A DNA stretch of 64,000 bases from Haliclona indistincta (GCA_964017065.1 OZ024790.1:3678458-3742457), one strand, 5' to 3'; shown: positions 35,357 to 48,600, numbered from the stretch's first letter. Translations and numbers: made by a program. Notes: generated by a model from the letters alone, not told the origin.

Positions 35357-36112
35357 CAGGGGCGTAACTAGTCTGGCCGCTGCCCCTCCCCGCCTATTGA
35401 GTGGGTGGTGGACGGCGGGTAGGGTCTAGCAAACATTACCATTCATCGATTTTGTATGAATATTAATCGTGTATAGATAATTAATTATTGCAATGATAAG
35501 CGGGGGTTCCTCAATGCCATTGTACCGCACGAATTGCCTCACACGGCGCTGGTTTAAGCGATCTATGCTTGAATCGCGGTAGACTATGTTCGACAGCATC
35601 GTCAACAGCACGACTGTTAGCTTTCACCCACCGTAGCTGTTTTGCCCTAGCCTGTAATATTATTCACGATCAAACCCAGCCCATGATCCATGAATATTAC
35701 TGCTCAAGATCTTGAGCAGTAGAACCTGATTGGTCGGTTGGGAAACTATGAATGGCAATGTTTGCTAGACCCTACACGCCGTCCACCACCCACTCAATAG
35801 GCGGGGAGGGGCAGCGGCCAGACTAGGGCGTAACTAGAAATTTGGAAGTGAGGAGGCGCGCTTGCGCGCCGCGCGATTTCGGGAAATAACTAATTAATAT
35901 TCATTAGATTTCGTCACTTTACTGCCTCGTAGCAGCGCGCCATTGCATGGTGAAATAGCGTGCGTAGCCTGGATGGAGTGGACAGCAAGATAGAGACAGC
36001 TGTGTCAGGCAAGACAGCTGTACTAGGCAAGATATATACGTTAATAAAAATTTTGGTTGGGCAAAAGCGAGGAGGCAAGCGCCTCCTCTGCCTCACGGTA
36101 GTTACGCTACTG
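35357..36112. mobile_element. hAT-like element, 756 bp, with an empty site elsewhere
   Basis: Ends CAGGGGCGTAACTAG and GTAGTTACGCTACTG, flanked by TCGGG at 35352-35356 and 36113-36117. The paralogous flank of gene 3 reads CTGCATGTCGGGTGAATTTC near 40505-40523 with no insertion. The CAG...CTG ends suggest hAT, although only 5 bp are duplicated. It carries a nested element. Confidence 0.85.
35368..35826. mobile_element. Nested foldback element
   Basis: TIRs start CTAGTCTGGCCGCTGCCCC and end GGGGCAGCGGCCAGACTAG; longer inverted pairing includes GGTAGGGTCTAGCAAACATT / AATGTTTGCTAGACCCTA. GGCGTAA is repeated on both sides (35361-35367, 35827-35833), copied from the host element end. Confidence 0.85.
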
Positions 36113-36173
36113 TCGGGTGAATTTCTCGTCGCTCAACAAGCAACACAAGCAAGAATCTATACAGCAACCAATG

Positions 36174-36217
36174 TAGCCTCGTACCCAGGCCTATTGAGGC
36201 GCCTGGGTACGGGGCTA
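36174..36217. mobile_element. 44-bp micro-palindrome with 9-bp flanking repeat
   Basis: TAGCCTCGTACCCAGGC and GCCTGGGTACGGGGCTA surround a 10-base centre, flanked by CAACCAATG at 36165-36173 and 36218-36226. Looks like a minimal MITE remnant. Confidence 0.7.
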
Positions 36218-36502
36218 CAACCAATGGTGCTGACCAATGGTTACAGCAATGGTTACACCACAACAATGGCTCACGTGTTCATAGTCACGCCCTTGTGGTC
36301 AGCATTTTGCTGTCTTCTGGTTAGCACTACATAGCTAGCAGGTTGGCACTATAGCTCCAGTGCTCTAAACCAGCAAGACACGCCGAGGGTTTTGCGAAAT
36401 CTGTTCATTAGAACATGAATCTCATTAGCAGTGTTGTTCTATGTAAATGTATAGTACCGCCGACTTGTGCATGTACATTCTCGCATATGCTAATGGTTGT
36501 TT

Positions 36503-36580
36503 AGCTAGTGCACGAACAGGGCTAGTTAAGGATACTCCTGGATCGGAGTATTGCCGCCTGGTCATATTGCACGGCAAACC
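36503..36580 (+). promoter_or_regulatory. Conserved 5' flank of gene 3 (leader or promoter)
   Basis: Counterpart of 31258-31331, immediately before ACCATGG. Shares CTCCTGGATCGGAGTATTGC-like and GCACGGCAAAC blocks. Confidence 0.4.
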
Positions 36581-39500
36581 ATGGGTGCGTTCAGCAAAAG
36601 CGAATGGTATGCTCCATCAGCTAGGCTTTTCATGCTGATCGTGATCATGGCGATCCGCATATCAGGGCAGGCTGATTGTGCGAACCCGGTTGTAGGTTGG
36701 ATCGGCACCGGTGATAAAGGTGGTTCTAGTACTCCTACTTCGACTACTAATGCTCCTACTTCGACTACTATTGTTCCTACTTCGACTACTAATGCTCCTA
36801 CTCCTACTGTTATAGCTCAGCCTGAGTGTAACACACTGTTATGCAGTATTAAACTGGTAAGCTCAGCTAAAATGACTTACTAATTTGAATTGTATGTAAC
36901 AGGATGTCACTGTTGACAATGTGAACTCAGTCATCGATGATCTCACAAGAATTGTACCATCAGCAGATCAGAATAGAGATAATCTGGAAGTAGTAGCTAA
37001 TTTACTCACACTATCTGCGAATGTAATCCAGACTCAAAATTTGTCACTTGAAGTTGCCAGACAAGTTAGTTAGTTAGTCAGGCAGATTTGTGCAAACATT
37101 GGATGAACCCTAAAGCTCAGCTTATGATGAGTATACTGGTAATTTGTTATTTGAAACATGCATAATCATGCATATTATACCTCATTTCTGGTCAAGTTGA
37201 TTTACTACACAACTACTAATACGTGGTATGTGCATGTATGGTATGTTTGCCTATGATAACTTTTGATACTCATTATAAACTGAGCTACAAATCTTGACTA
37301 CTAAATTTCATAAAAATTAAGACTGATTATTAACACCTAAGGGTCAATTCCTGAAACTCTAAAAAACAAACCCAATTTTTTCACAAATCTGCTTGACCAA
37401 GTTTGCTATGCCGATTATAGAAAAATTATTAACTGACAGATTATTCAATAATATTAGGTTACATCTAATACTGTGGTAATACTGGACAATGTAGAGGAGT
37501 GGCCAATAGAAGTTGTTCAAGAACAGAGTAACATGTGAATATTATAACTTGAATGTCTAGCCAACTAAAATATATCTTCTTCAGGATTGTACAAGCATTT
37601 GATAATATTGTTGATTCCTTAATTGAATTAGACAACTTTACCAATATTTCTGTTGTCGAACAAGACTTGGCATTGAGAGGAGAACGAGTGAGCCATAACA
37701 CTTATGATGAAATTACAAGCGATATCTCCTGCTCAGATCAATAGAGGAGAGTTCAGAGGTCGAACACTGTCAGTAGAACGATCGTCAGGTCTTTTAATAA
37801 AAATTAATCCTGCCATGATCATTTTTATTGCATCTATAGATTCTCAAGAATTGAAACTATCAACATCAAATAATCAGACATCAGATGAACTTCCTTCGAG
37901 CTTGAATGCTGCACTATCTCTTCCACAGGAAATCATTAGCAGCATTCAAGATGAGAGTAGTGATCTGTCAATAGCATTTGCAGTATACAACTCACCGGCA
38001 CTATTCCCTGTGAGAAACACATCACTGGATACCACTGCATCTAGTACTGTTGTCGACAGTCAGGTAGTCTCAGTGCAAATAACAAGTGGTATTGCTGATG
38101 GAACAAGACTTGCTAATCCCGTGACTTTTCAACTACGCTTAACAAATTCACCCACTACTGGAACGAATGAGTTTGTTGCTAGTAGACGATGTGTTTTCTG
38201 GGACTTCAAAGCAGCAAGTAAGTTCCCAATCATATAAATGATGCATGATTGAATTTTAATGTTTAGATGGTGATGGTGACTGGAATACTGATGGCTGCAA
38301 TCTGACATCCTTTAATCAATCCACTAATGTAGCAACTTGTGAATGTGACCACCTCACAAATTTTGCCTGCCTTGTGGTAAAAATTCTATACATTATACAT
38401 TTTAATGTTTAACTTTGTATTTGACCAGCCACACAAAAGAAAGGAGCAGCCTGGTAACCAGTGTAAAAACTAATCTCAATAATAGGAATGATAAGATTTG
38501 TTATTATAGCAAAGATTCTCAATACATGCCAAATTTCCATTTCATCATTTCTTGTACCTGCTCACGGCCTTTCATTTATGTGCACTTGGTTTCTCTAACA
38601 CTGCGAATAATCTTGATTATTAATTTTAGGACATTTCTGTTCGACTACAAGGTGGTGTTTTACCGGATGAATACATAACAGCACTTGATGTTACAACTTA
38701 TATTGGACTAATGTTCTCTTTAATAGGATTGGTTATCATGCTTTTGACACACCTGGCATTTAGGCAAGGATGTGCTATTGATCAGTCATATGCATGACCT
38801 TATATTAAAATTGCTTTCTTCAGGACCTTTCGCAATAAAGATGTGACTAAGTTTCATGTACAGCTAGCAGTGTCAATGTTGCTCATGTTGATAGTGTTTG
38901 TGGCTGGTATTGGTCGTACTGAGAACAGAGCTGGTTGTATCACTGTGGGTGTGCTCCTCCACTACCTCATCCTGGTGGTCTGGATGTGGATGGGTGCTGA
39001 AGCTGTACTTCTCTTTCAAAAGCTGGTGATTGTCTTCAAGAAGGGAACGACACTATATATGGTGATTGTTTCAATTGTCTGTTGGGGTAAGTCAAATTAC
39101 AACTTGAAACAATTATAAGCATTAGACAATGTTGATTCTGCAGCTTGTCCTCTGCTACCAGTGGTAGTATCTGTGAGTATCAATCCTGACTACTACATCA
39201 CACAATCTAACACAACTAGAGGATTGTGAGTATTGTATGAATATACGTATACAGAATTTTAATTTGTTTTGTTCTTGCAGTTGTTTCATCAGTGAAGTTG
39301 GTGTGTTTTTTGGAGCATTTCTTGTTCCAATTATTCTCATCATTCTCTTCAATGCCTGTATCTTCATTGCATCAAGCTATGTAGTCATTAGGTTGAAAGT
39401 TAAAGAAATAAGGAGAAACTTGGCTCGTACAAGAAGCCAAAAGCAACAGAAATTTCCCATATCATCCAAAGACACTTGCAAGCTGCTTGCATTGCTGGCT

Positions 39501-40013
39501 GGATTCATGTCTCTACTGGGGCTCTCATGGATTATTCTACTGTTTACAGTAGTTGGAGCTGATACTAACATCTATGCTGCCTTTGCCATTCAATGGTTGT
39601 TTGTGTTCTTCAATTCTCTCCAAGGCTTCTTCCTCTTTGTGTTCTTTGTAGCTCTTAATCGTGATGCTCGTAACTTGTGGTATAATTTCCTGAGACCTTG
39701 TCTTAAAAGCAAGAAAGGTGCTTACTCATCAAGAATCAAGCACTCTTCTGTATCTGGAAAAACTGCCAGTACAAAATTGTCCACTCAAAAAGACATTTCT
39801 TCTGATACTTTGAAAGCAGCTGTTAAGAAGCACAATGAAAAATTGGTTGTAGTCAACTATGCCTCTGCTATTAATGAAACAGATATTGATGATGCTCATG
39901 ACTTGTTGGTTGATCCCATTGCCTCACCATCAGGTGAAGATACAAATACAGTGAAAACTCTCTCTAAGCCCCATGATATTGAAAAAGGGAAAGTGGGCTT
40001 TGATAATTATTAG
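36581..40013 (+). CDS. Gene 3: short adhesion GPCR with Thr/Ser/Pro stalk
   Basis: Exons: 36581-36856, 36903-37064, 37458-37534, 37585-37687, 37737-37788, 37840-38217, 38267-38376, 38630-38763, 38824-39086, 39144-39225, 39281-40013. They sum to 2370 nt, 789 residues. The signal segment is like gene 2 (F-M-L-I-V-I-M-A-I-R). The stalk (about 50-85) is built of repeated A-P-T-S-T-T units, a likely O-glycosylated mucin-like spacer. GAIN spans about 93-386, the GPS has C-D-H-L-T-N-F-A, then 7TM. Compared with gene 2 it lacks five codons in the first GAIN exon and five between the GPS and TM1 (in-frame deletions). It uses a GC donor after TM1. Sister of gene 2 by shared intron sequence and flank. 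Confidence 0.92.
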
Positions 40014-40023
40014 CGTCAATGGG

Positions 40024-40029
40024 AATAAA
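40024..40029 (+). terminator. Candidate poly(A) signal, gene 3
   Basis: AATAAA 11 bp after the stop codon, at the position equivalent to the one in gene 2. Confidence 0.3.
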
Positions 40030-40572
40030 GAGACAAGTCCCAACACTAGACTAGAGGAAATAGTGTTCTAGAATACATTAGCTAGTGTACGTGTGCATGT
40101 GTGCGGTTTCAAGAGTGTCTTTATGAAAATAGACTCGAATTGAATATTGTATCAGCAGAAATTTTTACCCTACGTGCACATGTAGTGTTCGTCATCCTTA
40201 TAACCTTTTGTTTTTGTTAAAAAATTCTTGTGGATAATTGTATTGTGACCACCATAATTTTGACAATAGTCTAGGACCTGCATGATAGGTTTGTATGCTT
40301 TTCACCACTGTTTTTGGAATCATTTGACTCTTTCGAACAAAATTGAAATAATTTTGCAAAATTTAAGCCTTATCTGCTGCAAAATCAGTATACCTTAAAC
40401 TGACCTCACTCTCTTTGTTGTTGAATGCCTTGGTACTGGTAATTATGCCTCAGTGGCCGGAGCCATGCAGTAGTGCGTATGTACGTTTGTATGTTCCATC
40501 TCTGCATGTCGGGTGAATTTCTCGTCGCTCGCTGAATACTAAGTGCCGAAACTAGCAACAGAAGCAAGTGTA

Positions 40573-40966
40573 CCCGTTATATCCCGAGGGAAAGAGCGCG
40601 CTCAATTGAAGTCGAGGAAGCACCGAGGGCGAAGTCCGAGACACTTTCGAGACTTTACAAGAGCGCTAGTCCTTTCTCGAGGGATAATTATGTGTAGGTT
40701 ATATCCTGCGTTAGCGGGATACATGTGTAGGTTATATCCCGCGTTAGCGGGATATACGACCTGTTATATTCCGAGACTTCACGAGAGCGCTAGCCCTTTC
40801 CCGAGGGATATAACGGGTCGTATGTCCCGTCAACATGTGATATAACTTACTTGTACCATGCTAAAGGCTGGTCTGATCTTGGGCACGTGACGCGGAGGGA
40901 AATACGACCCGTTATATATATTTCTCAAATAGCGCAATCTGATTGGTCAGAATAGTCTTAGTATGG
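40573..40966 (+). repeat. Direct repeat, first unit
   Basis: Unit rich in CCCGTTATATCCC and GAGCGCTAG, ending in CAATCTGATTGGTCAGAATA. It contains an internal duplication of TGTGTAGGTTATATCC-CGTTAGCGGGATA. It is repeated at 40977-41222. Confidence 0.8.
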
Positions 40967-40976
40967 CACTGATAAG

Positions 40977-41222
40977 ACCCATTATATCCCGCGGGAAAGG
41001 GCGCGCTCAAATGAAGTCGAGGCGCTTCCAAGGCTTCATGAGAGCGCTAGCCATTTATTCTCGAGGGATATAACGGGTTATACGGCCCGCCAACATGTGA
41101 TATAACTTACTTGTACCATGCTAAAGGCTGTTTTGAACTTGGGCACGTGACGAGGAGGGAAATATGACCCGTTATATCCCTCAAATAGCGCAATCTGATT
41201 GGTCAGAATAGTCTTAGTATGG
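40977..41222 (+). repeat. Direct repeat, second unit
   Basis: Shorter version of 40573-40966 lacking the internal duplication; shares CAACATGTGATATAACTTAC and the CAATCTGATTGGTCAG end. Probably a tandem-duplicated non-autonomous element. Confidence 0.8.
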
Positions 41223-42602
41223 TATAAGAATCGATAATTATATATTATGCTCTAAAATTAAGTTTCTGGATTTTGGTTATAATGCTGAGTTGTGGCATGA
41301 ATGGCTAGGAGTGCATGCGGCTCACACCGAAAACAAACATTGTATAAGAGCTTTAGCACACATACACGTCGAGCTATGTTGGTTGCTTACTGTTAGCTAT
41401 ATACTAGCTTGTTTCACAACAAACTTAACTCACATCGAGGCATTTTTCGTAATATAGGGTGTTTCTAATACCAGTATATTATTTTTTTTCTACGGAATTT
41501 GTACCTGCGTCTTATATGAAATATAATTAATGAGCACTGATTCATTGTAAACAATCAATTCCTTTTAAAACTTAAAGATTCACGGTATGTAGCCGTCATC
41601 TTGTTATTCAGTTCAACCCCTACTGTGCACTGTGTAAGTATTATGGTTGCAGCAAGTATATAGATAGAGTAACATTGTACTGCCAAAACATGTCCGGTGT
41701 ACTGAATACGTGCATTTCCACTGAGGCATCCCAACACGTACCTGTCTGTTGTGCTATTTTGTCATTTCAAGTCTATGATACATTGTGATGTAGGGTAGTT
41801 GATCCCCAAATACGAAAGCTGTGCGTGCCATCTGCTTGTGTCTTAAGTAGATCGTGCATCCTTTAAATTCTTTCATGCATTCGCTGCACTTGTGGAGTCA
41901 GCTAAATCGATCAAGACATCAAAGAATTACGTTGTTAGCTTGGCACCTTACCAATCAGTAATAACTCTATATCCTCCATGTCATATCATACTATGACATG
42001 CCCTTTCTGCAGGATTGAAACAGAATAGATTGAAATGGCTAGGTATTTGTACATCAGTCTAAAAACTCAGTGTAGCCAGCTTCAAAAAAATATACCAATT
42101 TTCTATTGATATTCTCATTGTAGACTCTGAGTTTTGTCTTTAATTAAAATAAATTTATATAAATTATGAAAAACTTAAAGCTTATGACTGTCGGCACTGT
42201 CTTATTGGTGCAATATAATAACAAACTTACAACACAAAAGGCACAAGTGCACCAAACACTGCAGTTGACAGATTAAAAACAGGATGGTCGTTGTTGTTAT
42301 GACTTTTTCCAAATGGTACATGAAAAGTGCATGTAGATGGTACAGAATTTGGACCTTAATTGGTACAGATACATGCAATTACAGATGCAAGCAGATGGTA
42401 TGGTTGGTAAAAATACATAACGGAGCAGATGGTCAGATAGCACAGTTACATATTCTACATGCAGATGCAACTGGTGCAGGTGGTATAAATATACAGATAG
42501 TAGATTTTATCAGTCTGCAGTTTGCCTTTCAGGTTGACTGGATATCGGCAGTTTTATTTTGTTGAAAATTCTAAGCGAGTGAGCTGACAGAGTTGAAGTC
42601 AA
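41223..42602. other. Intergenic DNA upstream of gene 4
   Basis: AT-rich. The part 42300-42500 has a degenerate recurrence of GCAGATGGTA-like words. No supported gene; the promoter of gene 4 should lie here, but I can point to no element. Confidence 0.5.
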
Positions 42603-45600
42603 ATGACAAACCATCGAGCTTTCCTGAGCGCTTTGCTACTTGTGTCTACATTTAAATGCATCAAGGCAGCCCAGAATGACTGCAATACATCGACCACTGG
42701 ATTAATACCTGGTATAGGGAAGACTGGAGTTATTCCCAATTTACCAGCCGATGCTAAAGGTACTGTATCGTTAGGGATCTTAGATAAACGGTATAGCTTG
42801 ACTTCTGAATATTTTCTGTTGTTTGACTGATCAGTGCTGAAGTCTTAATCAGGGTTGAGACTACATATCGTGAAGTGGTTTGAACCCAGCAGGGGTTCCG
42901 AAATAAATGCGCATGTGTCTATTAGGGAGGCACGGTAGTGCCTCCCTATATAGGGTTGAACGGAAAAAATAAGATGGCGGCTACTGGGAGGCACGGTAGT
43001 GACTCCCTATGTAGGGATGAACGAGAAAAGAAGATGGCGGCTACATACAATGTATTAGCGTTAGAACGCTGATATTTCACACGGTGATGAATTTATACGT
43101 CCAGAAACACTTCGATCTGCTCTCTGGCGTTGCCCCATCTTACAGTAGCAAGGAGATTGCTCGAAATTGTTACTAAAGTGACGAACCTGGAAACGGTAAA
43201 TCGACTTTCGTCATCTTCGTTTTCTTTCTTTCTTCCACTCGCCTAGCGCCTTTACGCGAGCAGTGTCAAGACCAAAACACCCACGAACAGTCGTGAAATT
43301 CTCCTGGAATGTGCCTTTTGAACTTAATTTTTAGCGAAACGACGATTAGCGAAACGACGACATTTGACGAGCTCACGATCTCGAACAGTTGTCAGCTAAG
43401 TGTTTGACGCCATTATTGTGATTACGTAATACGCACGTGACCAAACACACATGTAGAGTATCGCCGTATGGAGAGCGCATATTGGCGTCTGGAGTCTTCG
43501 AAGAACAACTCACAGAGTAAGGTCGTGTAGTATCACCGTTCTGCTGCTTGCCAGATAGTACCACAGCCATACAGAAAATTCTAAATCAGAGTGGGCGGGG
43601 CTCGTATGCTGTGCATCCGGGCTGCAGCATGCATGAATTCATGAGCTAGTTTCAGCATTTAGGAGCTACAGGTTAAAAAGCAATTATCAAGAAAAGCAAA
43701 CCAAACCAATGATGGAAACAAAAAAGAGATACATTATCTTTCCGAATTCGAACCGCACCAAAAATTTGAAACTCACTGTAAAAGAAAAAAGGACACAAAC
43801 AAGAAAATAAAAAGATTTCTAACGAAATCAAAAGGATGTAGGGATAAAGAAATCTGCTACTGGTCCACAATGTAAACCAACAAGGAGCAAGCATGGAATG
43901 GTAACACGATTGACTTGCTAACAGACCATAGATCCCTACATCAGTGGCTGACTACAGCAGTTCTGCTAGTTGCTATTGACTGACAACTGACATGCATTGG
44001 TTAGCTTGTGACAAACGCTGATATTTCGCCAGGTGGTGAATTTTATACGTTCAAGGACACTTAGTTCTGCTCTCTGGCATTGCCCTATCTTAAAGTAGCA
44101 AGGAGAGTGCTCTACACTAGAAACGGTGAAAATCGAGTTTCGTTTTCTTCTTTCTTTCTTTCTTCAGCGCGCCTGGCGCCTTTACTCGAGCAGTGCCGAG
44201 ACCAAAACACCCACGAACAGTCGTAAAATTCTCCTGGCAGGTGCCTTTTGAATTTTGTTTTTAGCGAAACGGCGATATACATTCCGCGAGTTCTCGATCG
44301 TGATCCATTGTCAGCTAAGTGTTAGACGCCATTATTGTGATTGCGCAATACGCACGTGACCAAGCAGTGGTTAGCGCACGTGACCAAGCACTAAGCTTGA
44401 GTATCTCCGCGCCGTATGGATCACGGAGAACACATGTACATATCTGTCTGGAGTATTCGAAGAACGGTAAGCTCGTATAGGATCACCATTCTGCGCTTGC
44501 CAGATAAAACCGCCGTACAGATCTACAAACTAGTGTGGGCGAGGCTCGTATGCACTTCATGCATGCATGTATGCGTAGGCGAGCTGATAAATTATGCATA
44601 GCATAATAATTATTTTTAGCTACAAGTTTAAAATTGTTAATAATAAAGAAAAGCCATGAACAACAGGAAAACTAAATCAATGGTGGAAACAAAGACGGCT
44701 CAGTACGTTCATGATATTGAACTGCACTTCACTAAAAAGTAAAAAGGACACAAAGAAGAAATTAAAAGATTTCTATCGAAATCAAAAGGATGTAGGGTTG
44801 TGAAATCTACCACTGGTTCACAATGTAAACTAACAAAGAACAAGCATGGAATGGTAACACGATTGACTTGCTAACAGACCATAGATCCCTACATCAGTGG
44901 CTGTGCACAAGCTGAATGCACGTCAGGTGTCAGCATGCAGTCAACAACAACTAGGTCAACCACAGCAGCCACTGATGTAGGGATCTATGGTCTGTTAGCA
45001 AGTCAATCGTGTTACCATTCCATGCTTGTTCCTTGTTAGTTCACATTGTGGACCAGTGGTAGATTTCACAACCCTACATCCTTTTGATTTCGATAGAATT
45101 CTTTTTAATTTCTTATTTGTGTCCTTTTTACTTTCTTGTGCATAATACGATAGCCAATGTGTGAATCAAATCTTGTTTTGTTTTAGTGTTCAGATCACAG
45201 GTTGGTGGTCACTTTGTCTCACCGTGGTCACTGTTTAGTACGACCCAGATTCAACAGCATGGTCTGTGGTGTCAGGTTAATAGTTCAAGCAATGCCGGTA
45301 TGGGCAGCAACATTGGAGACATGTTCTACCCTACTGGAGATGGACCTGATGGCTTCACTGTAGTCCCAACCAGTGACACTAACAATAGTGTGCCTTACCA
45401 GCAACTGAAATGTACTAACCAAATTGGAGTAGTAGTGCTAGTAGATGGTAACGTGACCAACAATCAGGGGATTGTGAAATGCAACACTACTATTCTCAAC
45501 CTGAACAGGATTGACAGCTACTGGGTAGTGTATCATCACAATGTGTTCGATAACTATTGTAGGTTATAATGAAGCATAATTATTTATTAATAAAATTAAT

Positions 45601-48600
45601 TGCTTATTATAATTATTATAGCTGGTCCCATAGTGGAGCCCAAAATGACACTCTCCGTACTCTCATCAAGAGATGCTGATCCTAACATTACCTTCTCATT
45701 GTCTTTCACTGTCTCATTTGGTCCTCCATCAAACATTTCATGTACTGATGATAGCAGGGAATTGTTTAAAACAAGAGATCCACACCCAAAATTAACTCGT
45801 GAGGTGATCAGGTCACGTTATATCGGTCCTGAAAAACCAGACATGACTCGTGTCACAGTTACACCGGAACCTCAACCAAGATCAGGAGCAACATACACTT
45901 GTACTGTGACTGTTGAGGGACGTACTAATATCGCTAATGGTGATTATGACTTTGTCAAAATGGGTTCACAATCCTCTAATGTCACAGTCACTGGTAAGTC
46001 TTATAAGTGATAATTTAATCAAATCACTTTTTCTCCCATCAGTTGCAGGTACACCCACTGCTGTCACTGTGACCAGGACTGCTGCCACCAATGTTAGTGT
46101 CTCCTGGACTGCCCCATCAACAGGACCATCACTAGGTGGCTATGAGGTGTTCTACCAGACAGCAGCTGGGAGCAATGGTTCGACAACTACAAATATCACT
46201 GAGCTGTCACTGACTGGACTGGTGTTGGGACAGACATACTCCATTTTTGTAGTAGCATTTGGACCAGAGGGAGCTCCTGTGCTGCCCAGTGATCGCAGTA
46301 ACACAGAAAACATTACATTGAGTGAGTCAGTATAATACGTCAGTATGCTAATCTTCTGGCTTTGTAATTACAGTAGTGACCAGTAGTAGTGCAATAGGGG
46401 CAGGACATGATTACTTGTATCTTTTTAGATATCTTTTTAATTTTCTTTTTTTAGTGTTTTAGGATTTAGTAGTATTAATATTTAATAAATGTTTAGGGTT
46501 TAGTTTTTAATAACTAGTAGGGTTTAGTTTTAGTGTAGGGGCCATCTAGTGAGCTAGCATCATAACAATCCTAACCATTACTGTTTCATTCATAGCACCC
46601 AGTATCAGTGTATCACTGAATGACATGGGTTCTTCTCTCATTGCTGGAGCAACCAGTTCACTGCTGTGCTTAGTGGAATTTAATACAGGACCAGTTATGT
46701 TCACTTGGACTAGAAATGGCAGTCCAGTCAACACTAGTAAAAACATGCACAGAATAACGCTAACTATGACACAGAGTAACTCCACACTCACTATCAATCC
46801 ACTACATACATCTGATGGTGGACAGTATCAGTGTATTGGGACTATAGTTAATAATGGAACCACTTTCAACATCACTGATGAGATTGATCTTAACATAACC
46901 AGTGAGTAGCTGCTATAAGTGCAAGAAATTTTATATTTCTTACATTAGTTCCTCTTTCCCAGGTCACTCTTACCATTAGTACCTCTAACACCACCACACT
47001 GTATGAGGGCACTCCTGTCAACCTGACCTGTACTGCTACAATAGACACTACCATTGTCAACACTCCTGTCACTGTGTCCAGTATGTGGATTGCACCTAAT
47101 GGAGAACAGCTGACCAGTAGCAGCTCCAATGATCGTATCACAATAGTGGACATGTTACAGTCAGCACCATACACTAGTTTACTGATGTTTGACCCAGCAG
47201 ATGATATGGATACTGGAGACTACCAGTGCAATATAACTGTAGTGGACAACAGTAATCAACCACTAATACTACCTGCGTCATCACCCACAGCAATTAAAGT
47301 TTTTCTTAATATTTCAGGTTTTGGTTTTACATTTACAAGTTGTATATTGACACATTTTTTACATGTAGTTGTCTGTGAATCCGAGAACACTAAAATAGAA
47401 AAATTTGGTAACTACAGTTGGCCAGCAACACCAGTAGGAGACACTGTTTCACAGAAATGTGTATTCAGACCAGGTTATAATGCCAGTCGATCTTGCACAC
47501 AAGGAGGATCATGGGTTGCTGTTGATGTTACTGACTGCAGAATCAGTGAGGAACTATTATTGCTTCGGCACTACTAAAATATTTCATGCATTGTTCAGTT
47601 AATCAACCTGTAATGAACTTCACATTGTACATGAGGTTTTCCTCAAATTTGAGTGATATCCTGGCAGGCCAGAACATACAAGGAGCTCTTCGTAACATTG
47701 AGAATCTTGTATGTATTACGTATCATAAATGCCTTCCATTATCTTTGCTTTAATGTGTACAGGTTTTACAGCATGTCAATGTAACAACATTCAATTGTGA
47801 AAATGTAGCAAGGTATAGTTAAGGTTAAGACTATTATTACTGTGACTGATTATCATGCTAGTCGAGTAGTTGATACAGCAAGTGGTAGAGACAGAGTGGG
47901 TTGTACTATAGTTGGACCAAACAATCCTCAGGACCAGTCACTATCTCCTGACAGCTTCTTCAATCAGATCATTACTGAATTAACAGCCAACAACTTCACT
48001 ACACCAGGAACAGAGATAAGATCAGGTCAATCATCTTATACACATCACTTTGCTTTATGCTTTAACTTTTTTCTTTATACAGGATTAGGATATTGTAATT
48101 ATGAAACTACTGACGAAGGAACTAGAGGATTTTTTAATTGGAATGAGACTGGGGTCAATACTACAGCCAGAACTAGCTGCTTTTATGGACCAACTGAAGA
48201 GATGCCAACTAGACGATGTGTGTCTAGACTTAATTGGACAGCTCCTTCTGTTAGTCAGTGTAGAACAGTAGTGAGTACACAGTTCAGCAGCATTCAACAG
48301 GTGAGCTCAGTTATGGTGACTTATAATGGCATACTATGAAGAACATTTGTATAAAGGTGAATGTCAGTGTTGAGAATGTGAACTCAGTCATCAATAATGT
48401 CACAAGTATTGTTTCATCAGCGAACGAGACATCAGATCAGAACAGAGATAATCTGGAAGTAGTAGCAGATGTACTCACACAATCTGCGAATGTAATCCAG
48501 ACTCAAAATTTGTCACTTGAAGTTGCCAGTCAAGTTAGTCATTGTAGCAAATAATTAGTATTAACTGGCATTTCATTGGAAATAATAGGCTACATCTGAT

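Larger units (their letters stand above)
42760..45186. other. Intron 1 of gene 4, filled with family A/B repeats
   Basis: Phase-1 intron; the matching intron in gene 1 is 61 nt (75-135). Contains two family B+A composites (42921-43998 and 44010-45132). The second ends about 50 bp before the acceptor of exon 2. Confidence 0.8.

Noticed and set aside
42284..42565. Possible upstream coding exon of gene 4
   Set aside because: Degenerate GCAGATGGTA-like words explain the open frame, and gene 4 already has a fitting signal-peptide start at 42603.
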